Part shown: positions 11,501 through 26,000 of the stretch, in pieces
How positions within the stretch are numbered: position 1 is the stretch's first letter
Layout of the letters: every line of letters starts with the position of its first letter
Source of the DNA: Siderastrea radians
Lineage: Eukaryota > Cnidaria > Anthozoa > Scleractinia > Rhizangiidae
NCBI GenBank assembly: GCA_964017195.1
Contig: OZ024895.1
Location: 8,552,001-8,616,000, forward strand
Length of the DNA: 64,000 bases
Direction: 5' to 3'
Position numbers and translations under genes: made by a program
The notes under the pieces: generated by a model
Told to the model about the DNA's origin: nothing
Seen by the model: the letters and a program-made list of their open reading frames with translations, nothing else
The model's database searches: none

Positions 11501-14002
11501 TGTATCAAGTGTAAAACTGATGTACAGACATCCTTATCCAATAACGTTTTTAAGGCTAAAAGACGTACCTTGTGTTGGCGTCCCATTTCCTTCAGTTTGT
11601 TTCTCAAATCAGCAAATGTTGGTCGTGCATCGGGGTCATTCTGCCAACATATCATCATTATTTCATACCTATAGTAAACATTAGTCCTTGTTATTACTGT
11701 TTGCACGCTTATTATATTCCTTTATGGTTTTTATTTATTTATTTATTTATTTATTTATTGCTTTGTCTTATTTTTCCAATGTCCCAAGCCTGTACGTGTT
11801 ATAATTTAAAAAGAGTTACAGCAATTGATTTTTTTTCTACGATCTTAGGCCATTTAGAAGCCATGAAACGGTAATGTTCAACAAAAATGAAAGCTTATGC
11901 AGTCTAAATAACGTTATTTACAGTTCATCATCCACGTGTTGTGGTTTAGGCATCCTGTATCCTTCTTGAAGCATGCTTGCAATTTTTCTGCCATCCAGCC
12001 GTGGATATGGTGAGCCACCTGAGAGAGATTTTGAAATCTTAGAACTCAGTAAGATTTTGAAAGCCATCTGAATTAGGATTTTGAAATCTAATTAAATGTT
12101 CTCAAATCTTAAATTAGTGCAACAGCTACTTTAATATCATCATAATCTTGGTAAGAATCATGTACTTCGTTGGTGAAAGTTAACTTTCACTCCTTTAGAT
12201 CATTTGAAATCCTATTGCTGGTTTCATTTATTGGTTGCTTTATAACGTCAAGGAAAGAAATTAAGGAATCCAAGATGGCGGAACCAGAAATAAGAAATCA
12301 TGACGTACAACGTCATGTGACGTTCTTGCTGACGTCAGAAATTTATTATTATGATCATCATTTTTTTGCTAATAATGAAATGTCTCCGACTTTCAAGTAG
12401 TTTTTAGATGAACATTTTTAAACATACCACACATTAAATAAACACTTAAAATGCTTAGGATTTTCCTTTTCCCACCCGATTCCTAAAGTGGAAATAACAA
12501 AGTAAACTGTTTTTCCATAACAGATAAGAGACGACGAAAGACATCAATCTGCCCTACGAATAAGCTTACCTATCGTGAAAATCTCATAAAGAACAACACC
12601 ATAACTCCACCTGTGCAAAGAAAGAGCATGTACCTTGAAATTACAAATCCAGTTGCCTTCAACTCTGGTCCCATATGTGTTCGTGCGCTTCAAAATACTT
12701 ACACGTCACTCTTGGTGGTATATGTTCCATACATCAGTGCTTCATACGCGGTCCACTTAACTGGGAGACGACCCTAGCATAGGATGAATGAAATTTTAAC
12801 AGACAAACTTGAGTCGAAGAAAACGGAGTGGATAAAGGTTGTTACACAACTGTCAATAAATGCTGCACCAAGAAGGATTATTCCCTCCGAACCTGTACCT
12901 TTCAAATTTAACTTGAATATGGATATTTATACCTTTACCGATCCCCCTTGAGACTTTTATAAATTGGACAAAAAGGTTTTTATGTTACCATAAAAGTCAG
13001 TGTTCCATTGATCGTATTTTGGAAAAAAAAAAGAGAAAGAAAGAAAAAACCTCTAAATTTGTTTATTGGGCATATTTTAGAAGTAGCATCAGTAAACGCT
13101 TTTGTCACACTATATATCATGTTCAAGATATATTGTGGAATCTAGAAAGTCAAGTTACTTAAAAAGAAAAACCACACATACAGGGTGCGTGCGTCCAATC
13201 GAACGCACCTTGTATCTAAATGAAGCGACAAAAATTCTTTCCATCTTTTACTATGTTTGTCTAATACCTTAGTCTTCCTTTCGTAAATACTCTCTTGTTG
13301 CACATCTCTGGCCATCCCAAAGTCTGTCACTTTGCACATTTCTCTATCTCCCATCAGCACATTACGAGCAGCAAGGTCCCGGTGAATGATCTACAACAGA
13401 AGACAATGTATGGTGCAGACTACGTCGTCCCAATTACGTACGATCAAATGAAGCAATAACAGCAGTAGAGGTTGACACTATCACCTATTTTAGTAGCGAT
13501 TTCAAACGTTTAGAGTTTGAAAACTCATTTTCAACAATGGAAACCAAAATAAAATTGTGGGTGCAGTGGTGTAGTGGTTAGCGCGTTCAGAACTTCAGAT
13601 CTGAATGTCGGTGATTCAAGGCCCAGTCCCTGCCATTGTGTTGTTTCCAAGATACTTTACTCCACATCGTCTCTCTCCACCCAGGTGTATAAATGGGTAC
13701 CGGCGACATACTGCTGGGAGTAACCCTGCAATGGACAAGCATCCAATGCACGGGGAGTAGCAAGACTCACAGTTGCTGCATGCTCTGTGGCTCGTTTGCG
13801 ACTTAACCGTTTATTTAAAGTGACTATTCTATAGACAGAAATCATGAATATCTGTGGCTTTGAATGGACATGATAGACGTGGGTTCCAATACATGTTAAG
13901 TACAAAATACATTGTATTGGGTTCCAATACATGTTAAATACAATTCATGTCTCGAGAGTTATGCAAACCCTCGACTTTGTCTCGGGTTTGCATAACTGTC
14001 TG

Positions 14003-14039
<37 letters not shown>

Positions 14040-17000
14040 GGCAAACACGGAGAAAGTTTTCTATTGCTTACATTTGACATCGCACTGGTTTTTAATGTGA
14101 CATCACTCTGAGGTTTTACGTTATTCTAGTCCTCCACTCTCAGCCCATGGGCACAAAAGGAATAAATTCGAAGCTGTGCATTCTAGATTAAGATGCCTGT
14201 ACTCACAGATCGTGATGAGAGGTAACTCATGCCATCAGCAATTTGCCAAGCAAACTTCATCAGTTGCTGCGACGTCAGACTGGTGTGTGGTTTGATATCC
14301 GGGTCTTTGTAATAAGTGTCACTCAATCCACGGCTCTTCCTCAGGTAACCCAGTAGATCTCCATAAGGTACATACTCGATGAGCACTAACAGTGGTTCTT
14401 AGAAAAAAAAAATGAAACACACGTCAACCAGCAAGGTCTCAAAAAGGAATATAGCTTATCAGCAGTTACAAATGGCAAAGTTAAGCCTGTTGTTCGAGGC
14501 GCAGCCGAGATGACTATCGCTCACAGAGAGCGCCGACGAGTGCGACGAGTGGTGTAATTGTTTCAGTAAACATATAAAGGATTATAAAGGAAGCACCAAA
14601 GTAATAAGGACGTTTATTCCCAAATAAAAAGAAACAAAGAAGAAAGCTAATAGACAGTAACAATTAAACCAATCAGATTTGCATAACGTCAATAGGCCAC
14701 AGTGAATATCTACTAAAAGCGTGTAGGTAATGACGATTGAAGCAATCAGATACGCGTGTTATCAATAGACTACAGTGAATGTCCAGTGATAGTAAACAGA
14801 TAGCGACAATTGAGCTAATCAGATTCACGTACTCACGAAATATTACGGTGAAAGCTTACTAGTGGGGAACAGACAATGATAGCTGAGCCAATCAGATGTT
14901 GGCCACGGTCTATGTCTACAATGTCCTGTTAATGTCTTACCTGATTCTGTAACGCAGCCCAGTAGTTTAATGACGTGTGGATGAGGTTTAAGCGTCTTCA
15001 TCACTTCAAGTTCTGACAACAAGTCTCTCTTGTCTGATTTGGGGGCGTCACCTGCAAAATATCGCCAACATTTTTCGAAAAGTAGTAACTTCTTCAGCGA
15101 TAATTTGGTTTTATGAGTTCTTCACGTATTTAAAAAATTGGCAGCAATAGAAAGTTTTGCTCAAAACTATATTAAATACTGCGCTTCCTCCCATGCATAT
15201 TGGCCGACACTTTGCTGAATCCAAGTTTTATACTATAGCAAGGGAAAGATTATTAGTTTCTTAGAGCTCTAAATGTTAAAACATCCCCTAAAGTCAGCCC
15301 TTGTTCACATTGAAAAACACGAGCTGATGGTATTTCTTGTTCTTTCAAATTGTAGAAGTTTTTTCTTACCCCAACGTTCACTCCAAAGATTTCTATTTTG
15401 CAAAATACTGAAAAGCAAAAAGCACCCTAAAATCTCCACTGGCATAGAGTTTTCTTTTGGATGTCACATTTAATAATTTTCTTACATGCCTCAAGGTTTC
15501 GCTGTCGTACCAAAAGTTAAAACGTTATTATGGATGTATTTGGGACCTTTTAACATTTTTACGGCTACAAGTGTTTTCTGTGGCCTTCCTCGGAGACCTA
15601 TGGCTGTTCCCTTGGCAACCTGACCGAAAGCACCTTTACCAATGACCTTTTCAATGGTCACGTGCTCTTTAGGAATCTCCCAAGAGAGTGTTGATGGATG
15701 GAGAGGTGCGTATTGCCCACTCATCTGCAAAGTATTGGCTGGCGAGCCCACTGGGACGTCGTGCAAACGACGGGCTTCATCCAGTGGCATGTATTGGCTT
15801 CGAGAGGAGGCTTCAGACGTTTGTTGTATTGAAAGTGTACGATCCTCCATTTCAACAGCAGTCTAATAAAAATGAGTACATTAACAGGTAAGTCGAGTGT
15901 TTTTGAATGGTCATGAATTTCTCTGTTTCGGTTAGCTATCCCTCTAGAGCTCCGTTAATAAGCTAACCTATCTATCTTTATGATATTCGTGTCAGTGCTT
16001 TTGTATTAAGTGTGATTCTGCACCAGGTAATAGATTAGAATATTCCTAGAATCTTTCCCTACGTTTAGTGTCTAGGTGTGAAGACATCCAATAACTGGAC
16101 AGGCCAGAAGAGTTAACTAGGTTAAGCAAAAGCATTAAACAGTTTAAAGTTTCAAGCATAGAATATACACTATTATAGAAAAGTACAACAGGCAGAAAAA
16201 TAAAACATACATTGCCATTTCCCCTTTCTTCCGCAGTTGGTTTTCGATATGACCTTCAATGATAATGACAAGACAATGAAAATCACCAAGCAAATAACCC
16301 CGATCTCACTAACGTTTGTACACATCAATGACTTTTACTTTTACTTAGAAGTATCCGCGGGCACATTTTCGGTAACACAGAACGAGAGAAATAATGTTAA
16401 CGTTCCTAGAATTCTAGGTTTTTAGCAAAAGAGTATATTGCAAGCATGAACGTACCTTTCTCTTCTTCCTGCCCCTAGGAAATAGGCCACGGTTAATGGT
16501 ATGTCATAACCAGCTGAATGCTTCTACCTAGTCTCATTTCTGTTTACTTTCTAATTATAAAATTCTTATAACCCTGTTGGCTAAATCACTGTCATTCTGC
16601 TGTTCACTATACAGTTTACTGGTGGACGACGATGACATCAAATAATAGTGAATTGACCAACGCAAGAACGAGGGGCGACTTGAAACTAAAATACTGTTTT
16701 TGATAAATAACACCAATTAAGTTAATTCTTAAAATGTCTGGAAGGAAAAAAGATGAAAGTAGAAGGGCCATTCCCAAAAATTAAACAACATTTATGATGA
16801 GGTACTGCTTACCTCTTTTGTGCAGCCATATAATGTAGATAATAAGGCCAACGATGATTGTAACAAGCACGCCGACTACAGCATTCAATACGGTGCAGTT
16901 ACATGAACATTCTCTGCATATCTTAACTGCAACAAAACAAAAGAATACCATGCTAATGTATTCTAAAATGAGGGTAATAAGTCATAAGATTAGAAATGTT

Positions 17001-20000
17001 TACTTGTTCACCTCTAAGCCAGTGTATTTCTTTCTTGGATTTCAAGTACTCTTCTAAAAGTTGGGAACATTGAAATTCTGGTATTCAACACAGACGTGGA
17101 AAGTATTACCGGATCCGTTTAACAAAGCCAACAGTGGTTAGTCTATGTCGACTACTCAAGTCACACTTTTCCTTCCCCTATATTAGTTTGTTGTAAAAAG
17201 CGAACGGAGAATCTCCAGATTACCACTCGTTTAGTGATCTTTGATCTGACCCAGTTATCCGAATTACAAGCTATGTTAAGCACTCTTGTTTTAACTCTGA
17301 CGTTAGCGTAAAAGACCTTCCATAGAATGTGTGGTTGCATAATCATCCATGTTCCTTGTTTTTACCACTCGAAAATAAAATTTATATCTTCGCGCCGCCG
17401 TGTAATATCCTCTATGTATCAATCTCATGGATAACGAGAAAAGTCACAAAATTTACGATCACCAAAAACCCCTATAATGAGATTTTCACTTTTTCACTCA
17501 TTATAACATTTTCCAACTGTAGTGTATTGTGGACTCATTGCGGACCTATGTTAGCTTTACCCATAATCCAGTGGGGGACTAAGTTGTTGTTGTCAGTTGG
17601 TATACGGCGAATAAACCAGGAGTTGATTTACTAAGTTGTTAAATCCGTTTAATCCGTGTTTGATCCGAAGCTAGTGTGCTACACCAACTTTTCAAAATAC
17701 TCTGTGCATAGTTATATTGTTTAAAACTTGTAGAAACATGTCAAAGTTGAAATTAGAATAAGAGTAGTTTTGAGCTGTTTTCTTGCCTATAGCTATGGAA
17801 TTTCTAAAATTTCTAAACTAAACAAACGAAAAAGCATTTCGCAACCTCTTTTAGTGCTTAGATATACGCAGCTGCTATTCTTCATGCAGAGCTATTCCTT
17901 CCAGTTCAAGGTGTATTTGGGGAATCGTTCAAAATACTACAATAGCTAATTTCCCTCCTCTTTCGTTTATTTCAAGCGCAAAAATGAAGCCCTTTCGGGT
18001 GAAGTCCCTCTGTATAACCCACTATAAAAAGTACCCCACAAGGAGAGGGAGGGGCCTGGCACGAATAACTTGGATTATTATTCTAAAACTAAAGCTATGT
18101 ACTAGCATTTTTCAGACGCCATCATTTTTTTCAAGCCTAGATTTCTAACGAAGGCGTAAGAAATTTGTCGTTTCATTCGCAGAAACATTTTAGAATAGAT
18201 TGTATGTTAGGTCTGCTTCACTTGTCTGAGAATGGAAGCAAGCTCTCCCGCGCTTCTTCCCAAAAGCAATGGGTCGAATCGTTTATGTTTATATGTACAC
18301 GTATGCTTTTATAAATAGCCGAGTGTTTTTTTTCTCAATGAGGAGTGAAGTGGAGACATACCACCAGGTTCCGATGTTGGAGTAGTTGTGGGCGGCTTGG
18401 TCGTACTTCGAATAACAGGTGCAATTCCAACAATGGATGAAGCATTGACAGAAAATCCTCCCAGTGTTCCACTTTTGGTAGCATTACGAAATACAGAAAG
18501 AACCCAATCTTCTGTAACAATAGACGTGAATTTCACGGCACAATCAACAATGAGACTTCCGCAACTGTAGAAAGAAATCGAGAAACAACAATACAATGAA
18601 ATAAGTGGCGCTTTTATTGGTGCTAAGGAAAAATTCACACATTGACCTACTGCACATTTCAATAACACACCAACATGAAAATGAAAACTTAGCAAGGAGG
18701 TACGCTCCATAGTGGTGTCAATTATGTTTGCAAACGTTTCAGTCTCAATGAAGAGGTTACGAGAACGCATACTCGTGAATAATTATGAGTTAATTTTAAA
18801 GCATTTTCTTTGTTCTGATATTTAGGGGACGACCGTGTTCGGCGTATAGTTGTATGTCTACGATGGATGTATTGTACTTTGCGGAAACTGGGAGAGGAAG
18901 TGACACAATTCCAGTGAACTGTGCAACCTTTCCATAAATTAATAAGAAAGACGTTTATTTCCGCTGGGAGAGCGAACATTTGTCCAATCGAGCAAGTGAG
19001 TACGATATTAACAAAGAAGCATTGATAATTTCAGCTAATTGTATTGGTTATCAGCAAGAGAGGATGAAGGGAGAGGGCGAATCCCCCATACATGGGCCTC
19101 TTCCGATGAAAATTATTTGAAATGTATTTTGGTTGTGTGTCATACTGCGTGGTTATTTCAACGACGACACCTCATTGGTCAGTCGGAATGACGATATGTA
19201 ATTGTAGATTGTTGACATGGGAACAACAGATAAAAATAACCTTCGCAGCATGGCTGCGAACTAATAATAAGTTTCAAATAATTATCATGGGGCAGGGAAT
19301 TCACTCTCATACTTCACCCTCTCTTGTTATCAATCATACCTAAAGCCGAGTTAGTTCACCTGAAGTTAACAATAAAAGTAGAGCCTACACCTGTTACTTT
19401 GGTGAAAGGAATTGGCCACATCCGCTTGTATTTGCAAAATTTTATTCATGCCACTTCCCGGTGGGGTTGTCATTTGACGCTCCTTCCCGGTGCCAGCCGA
19501 GGTTTTAAGTCGAAATAGGCCCTTTTTCCCGGTCACGGATAAATGGCGGCGGTTTTCGAACTTGTGTCGATCTTTTCGATCCTCTCACTAAACAGGGAAA
19601 AATCAAGGTAGGCTTATTCGGCTTTCAGGAGAACTAAAGGCACTACCTTGTGAGCTCAGCGAAACACAATGTAAGCGCATGACTTTTTTCGCGTGAAAAT
19701 TGGAGCCCTTTGCGAGGCAGGTTCAAACGCCGATTTGCCTTCTTTGTGTAACCTTTTCTCTCTCTTATACACCGTTTCTGTAGAATATTAAAAACCACTC
19801 CAAAGGCGCTAATCCTTCACAGAAGGACAAAATACAACACCAGCTAACAATTTATCAATGGGAATTCTCAGTTCTATTTCCATACAAACTCTTATATTAC
19901 GCTTGAGCTACCTGGGGGAGAAAGCGGGGTGTCCAGCCCAAATGAGGAGACGTATGCGTTTGGCAGAGCTATAAGCTGCAGGAGTTTCGTGGGCGGTAGT

Positions 20001-23000
20001 AAAGATGACTGCCAATAACGGAAACACAAGAAGAAGGAGGAGGAGGAGGGGAAAGGAGAACAACAACAACAACAACAATAAGAAGAAAAGGAAGAGGAAT
20101 CTGTAAAGGTTACCCACCTGACTTTTAACAGTGTTGTCTCAGTATAGGTACTCTCATTTTCAAAGAGCTTGTCCACCTAAAATTATAATAGCGTTATATA
20201 TTTATGGTATTTATGTTGCTTTTTGTTTTACGTTATTTCAGAGGCGGTGGAACGTTTTAAAATGTGTGTGTGTGTGTGTGTGTGTGTGGTGGGAGGGGGG
20301 GGGGGGGGCTCATCGTACACCAAGCCAAGCGCATACCCTTACTCAAATTTCCCAAAATGTCCTTTGCGTAGTTCGTTGGCACAAGCGAACCTCTTTGCAA
20401 TCTTAACAGTGTCCAGTGTGCCCGTAATCGATTTGTGACAATGCACAATAAAGCAGTTGTTCAGACGATCCTGCTTCATGGTGCTTTTTGGCTAGTTCTT
20501 GAGTCGTCGGAGGACAGAAAATGTACGCTCTGAAGTCGCCGATTCTACAGGTAATGTCAAATACAAACCGCTTCTGTCTAGTTTAGTAGAAAAATCCAGC
20601 AGTTGATTGGCTTCTTGAACACAAGCCGGAGTTGTTAAAAAAGGTCTTTAACATATTATTTCGCCAAGCGCGATTCTGATGGAACGATCTGTCAGTGAAA
20701 AGATCATGAGATTGAATATTTTGCCAAACCAATTTTATGCTGCGCTAGCAATATTTTCGGCACCGAAACGTGGGGGAGCTGTGCCCCCCCAAAATTTTCG
20801 TTTGGGAAGAGGGGGGTGGGCTACAGCCCGCCTACCCCCCCTCCCTGCTCGGCCGCCTCTGCAACTCCATTTAAATGAACATGTGGAGGTATTCCCTGGT
20901 ATGAACATATGTATTGTGCATAGTACCTCAGTACTTTGTTTATTCTGTATGGTGGCTCACTTCCTAAAGAATGAATTGCGAAAATAACAGCCCCCGTCTG
21001 TAATGCCTGCCAAAAAAAGTACCGTCAAGTTTGAAATGTTTCTGTAAGTTCCCGAAAGTAAAAATCCCCCTGAAAGTAATGGTCCTCCGACGAAAGTGAT
21101 GTTCCAATCGAACATGCTGCAAACACTGCTCCTGAGGAAAACCGCAAAATTGTGCATACATGGTTCTCGTATTGACCATAATAGTACTGACCACTGCCGC
21201 TGATTCTTTTATCCTTGTGTCTTTCTAATGAAGTGACATTAAAGCATCTTGTGGTTATCTTTACCATGTCATTCCGTTTCTTGCTTTTAACTAGTGAAGT
21301 TACCACTCATATATTTTAACTGTTCGCAAGCAACGGATGCCAGAAAGTTGCGGCACCTTAGTACTTCTACTTCTGGAATTTTATGGTACAGCCAGACCGA
21401 TAATTTGCTTAATTACCGCTGATTTTTTTTTTGCTACGTGACGTAATTAATTTCCATTCTTTTCTGCAAATATGCAATCACTTATCAGAATTTCAGGAGC
21501 CCAACTCAAAGTCACAAATGGACATGAGATGGTTTCCTGGCAGAAGCATTCTCAATTCTGATTGGACAATCAATCTCGCAAAAACGAATATTAATAAACG
21601 AATATTAATAATTATTAACAAAGGAATATTAATGAACGGTCACACTGTTGCACGTCACGCCGTAAACAGAATGCAATTTAAGGCGCTGTGTTACGTCAAC
21701 AACTGAAATGAAATCGAAATCTAGATCTAGAAAAACAGCTGAGAGAACCATCCATTATTTAAACGCAGTAGTTACCGCTTCTTTTAGGTTCTTCCACAAG
21801 GACTCCTCGTATTCTCCTTCAGTACATTTTTCGCTTGTGATTGTGATTCTCAAGTTAATCACTTTGCCTCCAATGACTGTAGAATCAAACGAAAACATTT
21901 TTCACATGTGCACAATATCTACATCTACGGTAATTTAGGCTAAGGTTGAATTATGGATGTAATGGTAATCTGAGCCCCGAGTAAACGTCTATGCAATAAA
22001 TTGTCAGTTAAAAAAGACAGGAGCTTACGAGTTCATGACTGCAAAATGCACGAATATTTACAGTCAACATTCACAACAACTCAGTGGCACACCTTGTTAC
22101 CTTCTCTCTTTTAATTAATTCAAATTGCATCGACATCTTCGTACAAAAAATTTAGCAAGATCCGTAAGGATATCACACCAACTATAAGAATTTAACATAA
22201 AATAAAATTCGACAAAATGATTACAAAAATCATAACAAAGTGAAATAAAAGTTTGGAATTTTAGTAGAAATGGAAAATTGTCAGGGCAGTCTGCATAGGA
22301 ACGTCAGACTGCTCTGTGAGCCAATCAAAGCGCTCCTTTTCATCATGGACAGCGCAGCCAGGTAATAACTACATGTACATATGTATAGTGCAACTTGTGC
22401 CAACTTACCAAGGTTGGTAGTTGCAGATTTTTTGCACAAACTATTCTTTTCACATGTGCACAATATCTACATCTACGGTAATTTAGGCTAAGGTTGAATT
22501 ATGGATGTAATGGTAACCTGAGCCCCGAGTAAACGTCTATGCAATAAATTGTCAGTTAAAAAAGACAGGAGCTTACGAGTTCATGACTGCAAAATGCACG
22601 AATATTTACAGTCAACATTCACAACAACTCAGTGGCACACCTTGTTACCTTCTCTCTTTTAATTAATTCAAATTGCATCGACATCTTCGTACAAAAAATT
22701 TAGCAAGATCCGTAAGGATATCACACCAACTATAAGAATTTAACATAAAATAAAATTCGACAAAATGATTACAAAAATCATAACAAAGTGAAATAAAAGT
22801 TTGGAATTTTAGTAGAAATGGAAAATTGTCAGGGCAGTCTATATAGGAACGTCAGACTGCTCTGTGAGCCAATCAAAGCGCTCCTTTTCATCATGGACAG
22901 CGCAGCCAGGTAATAACTACATGTACATATGTATAGTGCAACTTGTGCCAACTTACCAAGGTTGGTAGTTGCAGATTTTTTGCCCAAACTATTCTTGGCT

Positions 23001-26000
23001 GCACAGGTATATTCAGCATTCATCCACACGTTTGAAATATTTAGAAAGCTTTCATCACATGGACATGGATTGCAAGGAGTCCAAGTAATTGTAGGAGGTG
23101 GATTTCCTTCTACGCGACAGTGAAGGGACACAGCTTGCCCTCTCTCAGTGGAATACTTATCTTGAAGATTTATCATGGGAGCAACTGGAAAAAAATTGGA
23201 AATCATCCAAGAAATACAGACGCTACATCTAGGTTGAATAAGACAAGATTAAAATAGGACTACAATCATTATCATACAAAGTATCTTTGTAGCAAAAATT
23301 ATAACCCGGTCTTGGCTGGCAGCTTAGTGGATCATCATCAGCGTGTTGCCCATGAGTCACATTGGCAGGAATGATTGTCGTGGTTTAAATTTGTCTTTGC
23401 TTTGATTTTTCTTTTTCTTTACCCTCCTTTGCTCTGTTATTAACTAATTCTAATAAATGCAATGTTTATTAGATTAACCAGAGAAAATTACTTCATACGC
23501 TACCTTCGCAGGTGTCCTCCCCTTAGAATAGACAGTTTGCAGTACGATAGTTAGGTGCTATTATAAATGGAAAAAAAAGCAAACTACATGTAATTTAAAA
23601 CCACTTAGCCATAGCGCTAGTGATACTTCAATCTACAAGTTTTGTATATACTTACATAAAACATTCACTGTCAGTGTATGTGTAACTGGATCTCCCGCTC
23701 CATTGTAAGCTGTACAGCGGAATGTCCCAGCCTTGGCCCTGTTGATATTTAAAAATTTCCAAGTGGGCCCCCTGTGCAGCACTTCACTCTCACTGCCATC
23801 CTGTAACATTTGGACCCAGGTAATGTTAGGAGGTGGTTTACCAGATGCTTGACAGAACAACTGCAGATCTGAGCCTTCAGTCACATTGTGGTCACCACTT
23901 ACATTTGTGAAATTTGCTGGAGCTGAATCAATTGAACAAGTTAGTAGTGTTTAGTACCACACCACATAACAATGCCACGGTACACCATGTTGCCCAGGAA
24001 AGTAAAGAAATCTCTTACACTGATTTAACGAACTTTTCTACATGACGAAGTCCTCCGTATAACGAACCGTATTTTTAAGCCAAGTAATAACAAAATGTAT
24101 GGAAATGTACGGTATAACGAACCCTCGATAAAACGAACCGATTTTCCCAGTCCCTTGGCACTTCGTTAAATCGAGGTTCTACTGTACAATAATTTTACTA
24201 ATAAGGTTCCATTACTAAACCACGAATTTCCGTTCTCAACTTAAATTATAAGTACTGTCAATGTCAACTGGAGAGTAACTCTAAACAAAAAAAGTTAGAG
24301 TTTACTTGGAGCTAAACTGTAAGCATGTTATATTGAAAAACGAACAAAGCACACTTTCGTAGCGGATTTATCTTTCGAATAGACATATTTTGTTTCTTGT
24401 TTATTATGTAGCAGTTTTGCCCGTAGCAAGTTTTGCCCGTCAACATGGGTGTGTCTAATAGTAGGAAGAGGACGTGGGGACGAGGGGACGCGTGGACGCG
24501 TTTTTGGGGACGTGGAACGCGGAGACACATGCAGACGTGAGATAGAGGACGTAGGGAAGAGGGGACTTGAGATCAGGATCGTGGAGACCCAACAACGGGG
24601 GCACAGAGACGTACGAAGGAAGGCAAAGATTTTCTCCGTTGAATGAATGTTAAGTGGCTGTCCGCGTAAGAATCGAGCACTCAATCTTGATCAAACGTTC
24701 GATTTCCTTCAAACTTTCTGTGCGAGACAAGGTTGATACAGGACTAATGAAAATACATTTCGTTTGTTGGTAATCTTCAATATACCTGAGATTTTGAGGC
24801 AAATGTTGTTGGTACCCGGAGCCCTCAAAATCGCCATTTCGTCGAGTCAAACTTAGCCAACTTTGGGAAGTCTGCTGTGGACCGTATATTTATCTAAAAA
24901 CTCTAACTTTTATACCAGTAATACATACGTTATGTTACTTAAGAAATATGGTGAAAAAAGTTCAAATTATCAAGACTTGTTTAAACGAGAGAGTCTCAAA
25001 CTTGCCAATGTTAACGTTATCAGTACGAAGCGGGTCAAGTAGTAAGACAAAAAATAAAACGTTTCACAAAATTCTGACTTACTCTGGCAATCTTAGGTAT
25101 TTTTGTAAAGAGTACTAGGATGGTGCCTAAGGAAATATCGTGTTTAAATAAAGTTACCTTACCTTACCTAAAGTTACCTTACCTGCCCTTAAACTACTTA
25201 ATAATATTTCGTGGACCTGTAACATGTGAAAAGATACAGTTGCAACAATTTTTTGGAGAAATCCGTTATTCGGCAACAACTGTAATGAGACCGAGTGTGA
25301 CAACGACTGCTTCCCCCGAAACACTATGGCTACTACAACATCAGGCATGAGAGAGTTTTTGACTTGCCTCGTTTTTACACCAACCGTTTTAAACAGTCAT
25401 TCATACCGGCGATGTGCCGTCGAGCAAAAGTAAACAAGTAGATAAGTGTAATACGTAAACTAGTTGAAACCTTTCCTTAGTGATGTTATTTCCCCTTTAT
25501 TGTTTTTTATTGTAGATTCCCCCTTTTTCTATCTTTAATAGTAGTATACGTAACCAATAAAATTGTAAATAGATCTTATCATAAATTTTTATCTTTTTTA
25601 ATAACATATTGTAAATAATTATGCAATTCAGCCTGTTGGCTGCCATTTAATTGTTTCTAATAAACCTATCTATCTATCAACGAGCGTACAAATGTTGACT
25701 TCTTTGTCTTGTTCACGGATGAAAATGGGCAAACACTATAATTAAAAGGGTAAAAATTAAAATGATACCTTGAAAATTGTCCAGCTTTACTTCTAGGGCT
25801 CTTGTTCAACAGCTAACTGGCTGTAAATGTTGCGATTCTGCAACGGATTCCATCAATTTCGTAGTCTTCTTTCATACGCTTGCAGGTGGCGATCTCGTGA
25901 GCTAAAAGCCTGAAAACTCTATTATGTTGCGTGAAGAGAGTGACTAAATTCATTGTAACAATCTGCTAGCTAAGGAAACGCCAGTGACAAGTAAAATCCA

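Noticed and set aside
18309..18770. 153-codon ORF read as one gene
   Set aside because: Only 18365-18564 is real coding sequence (SEA exon 7 of gene B). The rest is intron on both sides, as shown by splice sites and gene C.
19892..20176. Ser/Leu-rich minus-strand ORFs
   Set aside because: Products of the trinucleotide microsatellite at 20030-20098; only 20118-20176 is an exon.
22281..22463. A fourth Ig exon of gene B
   Set aside because: Only the last codons and donor are present; the fragment is explained by the 548-bp tandem duplication.
21895..22993. CRISPR-like or satellite array
   Set aside because: Only two long units in a eukaryotic intron; no short repeats with unique spacers.
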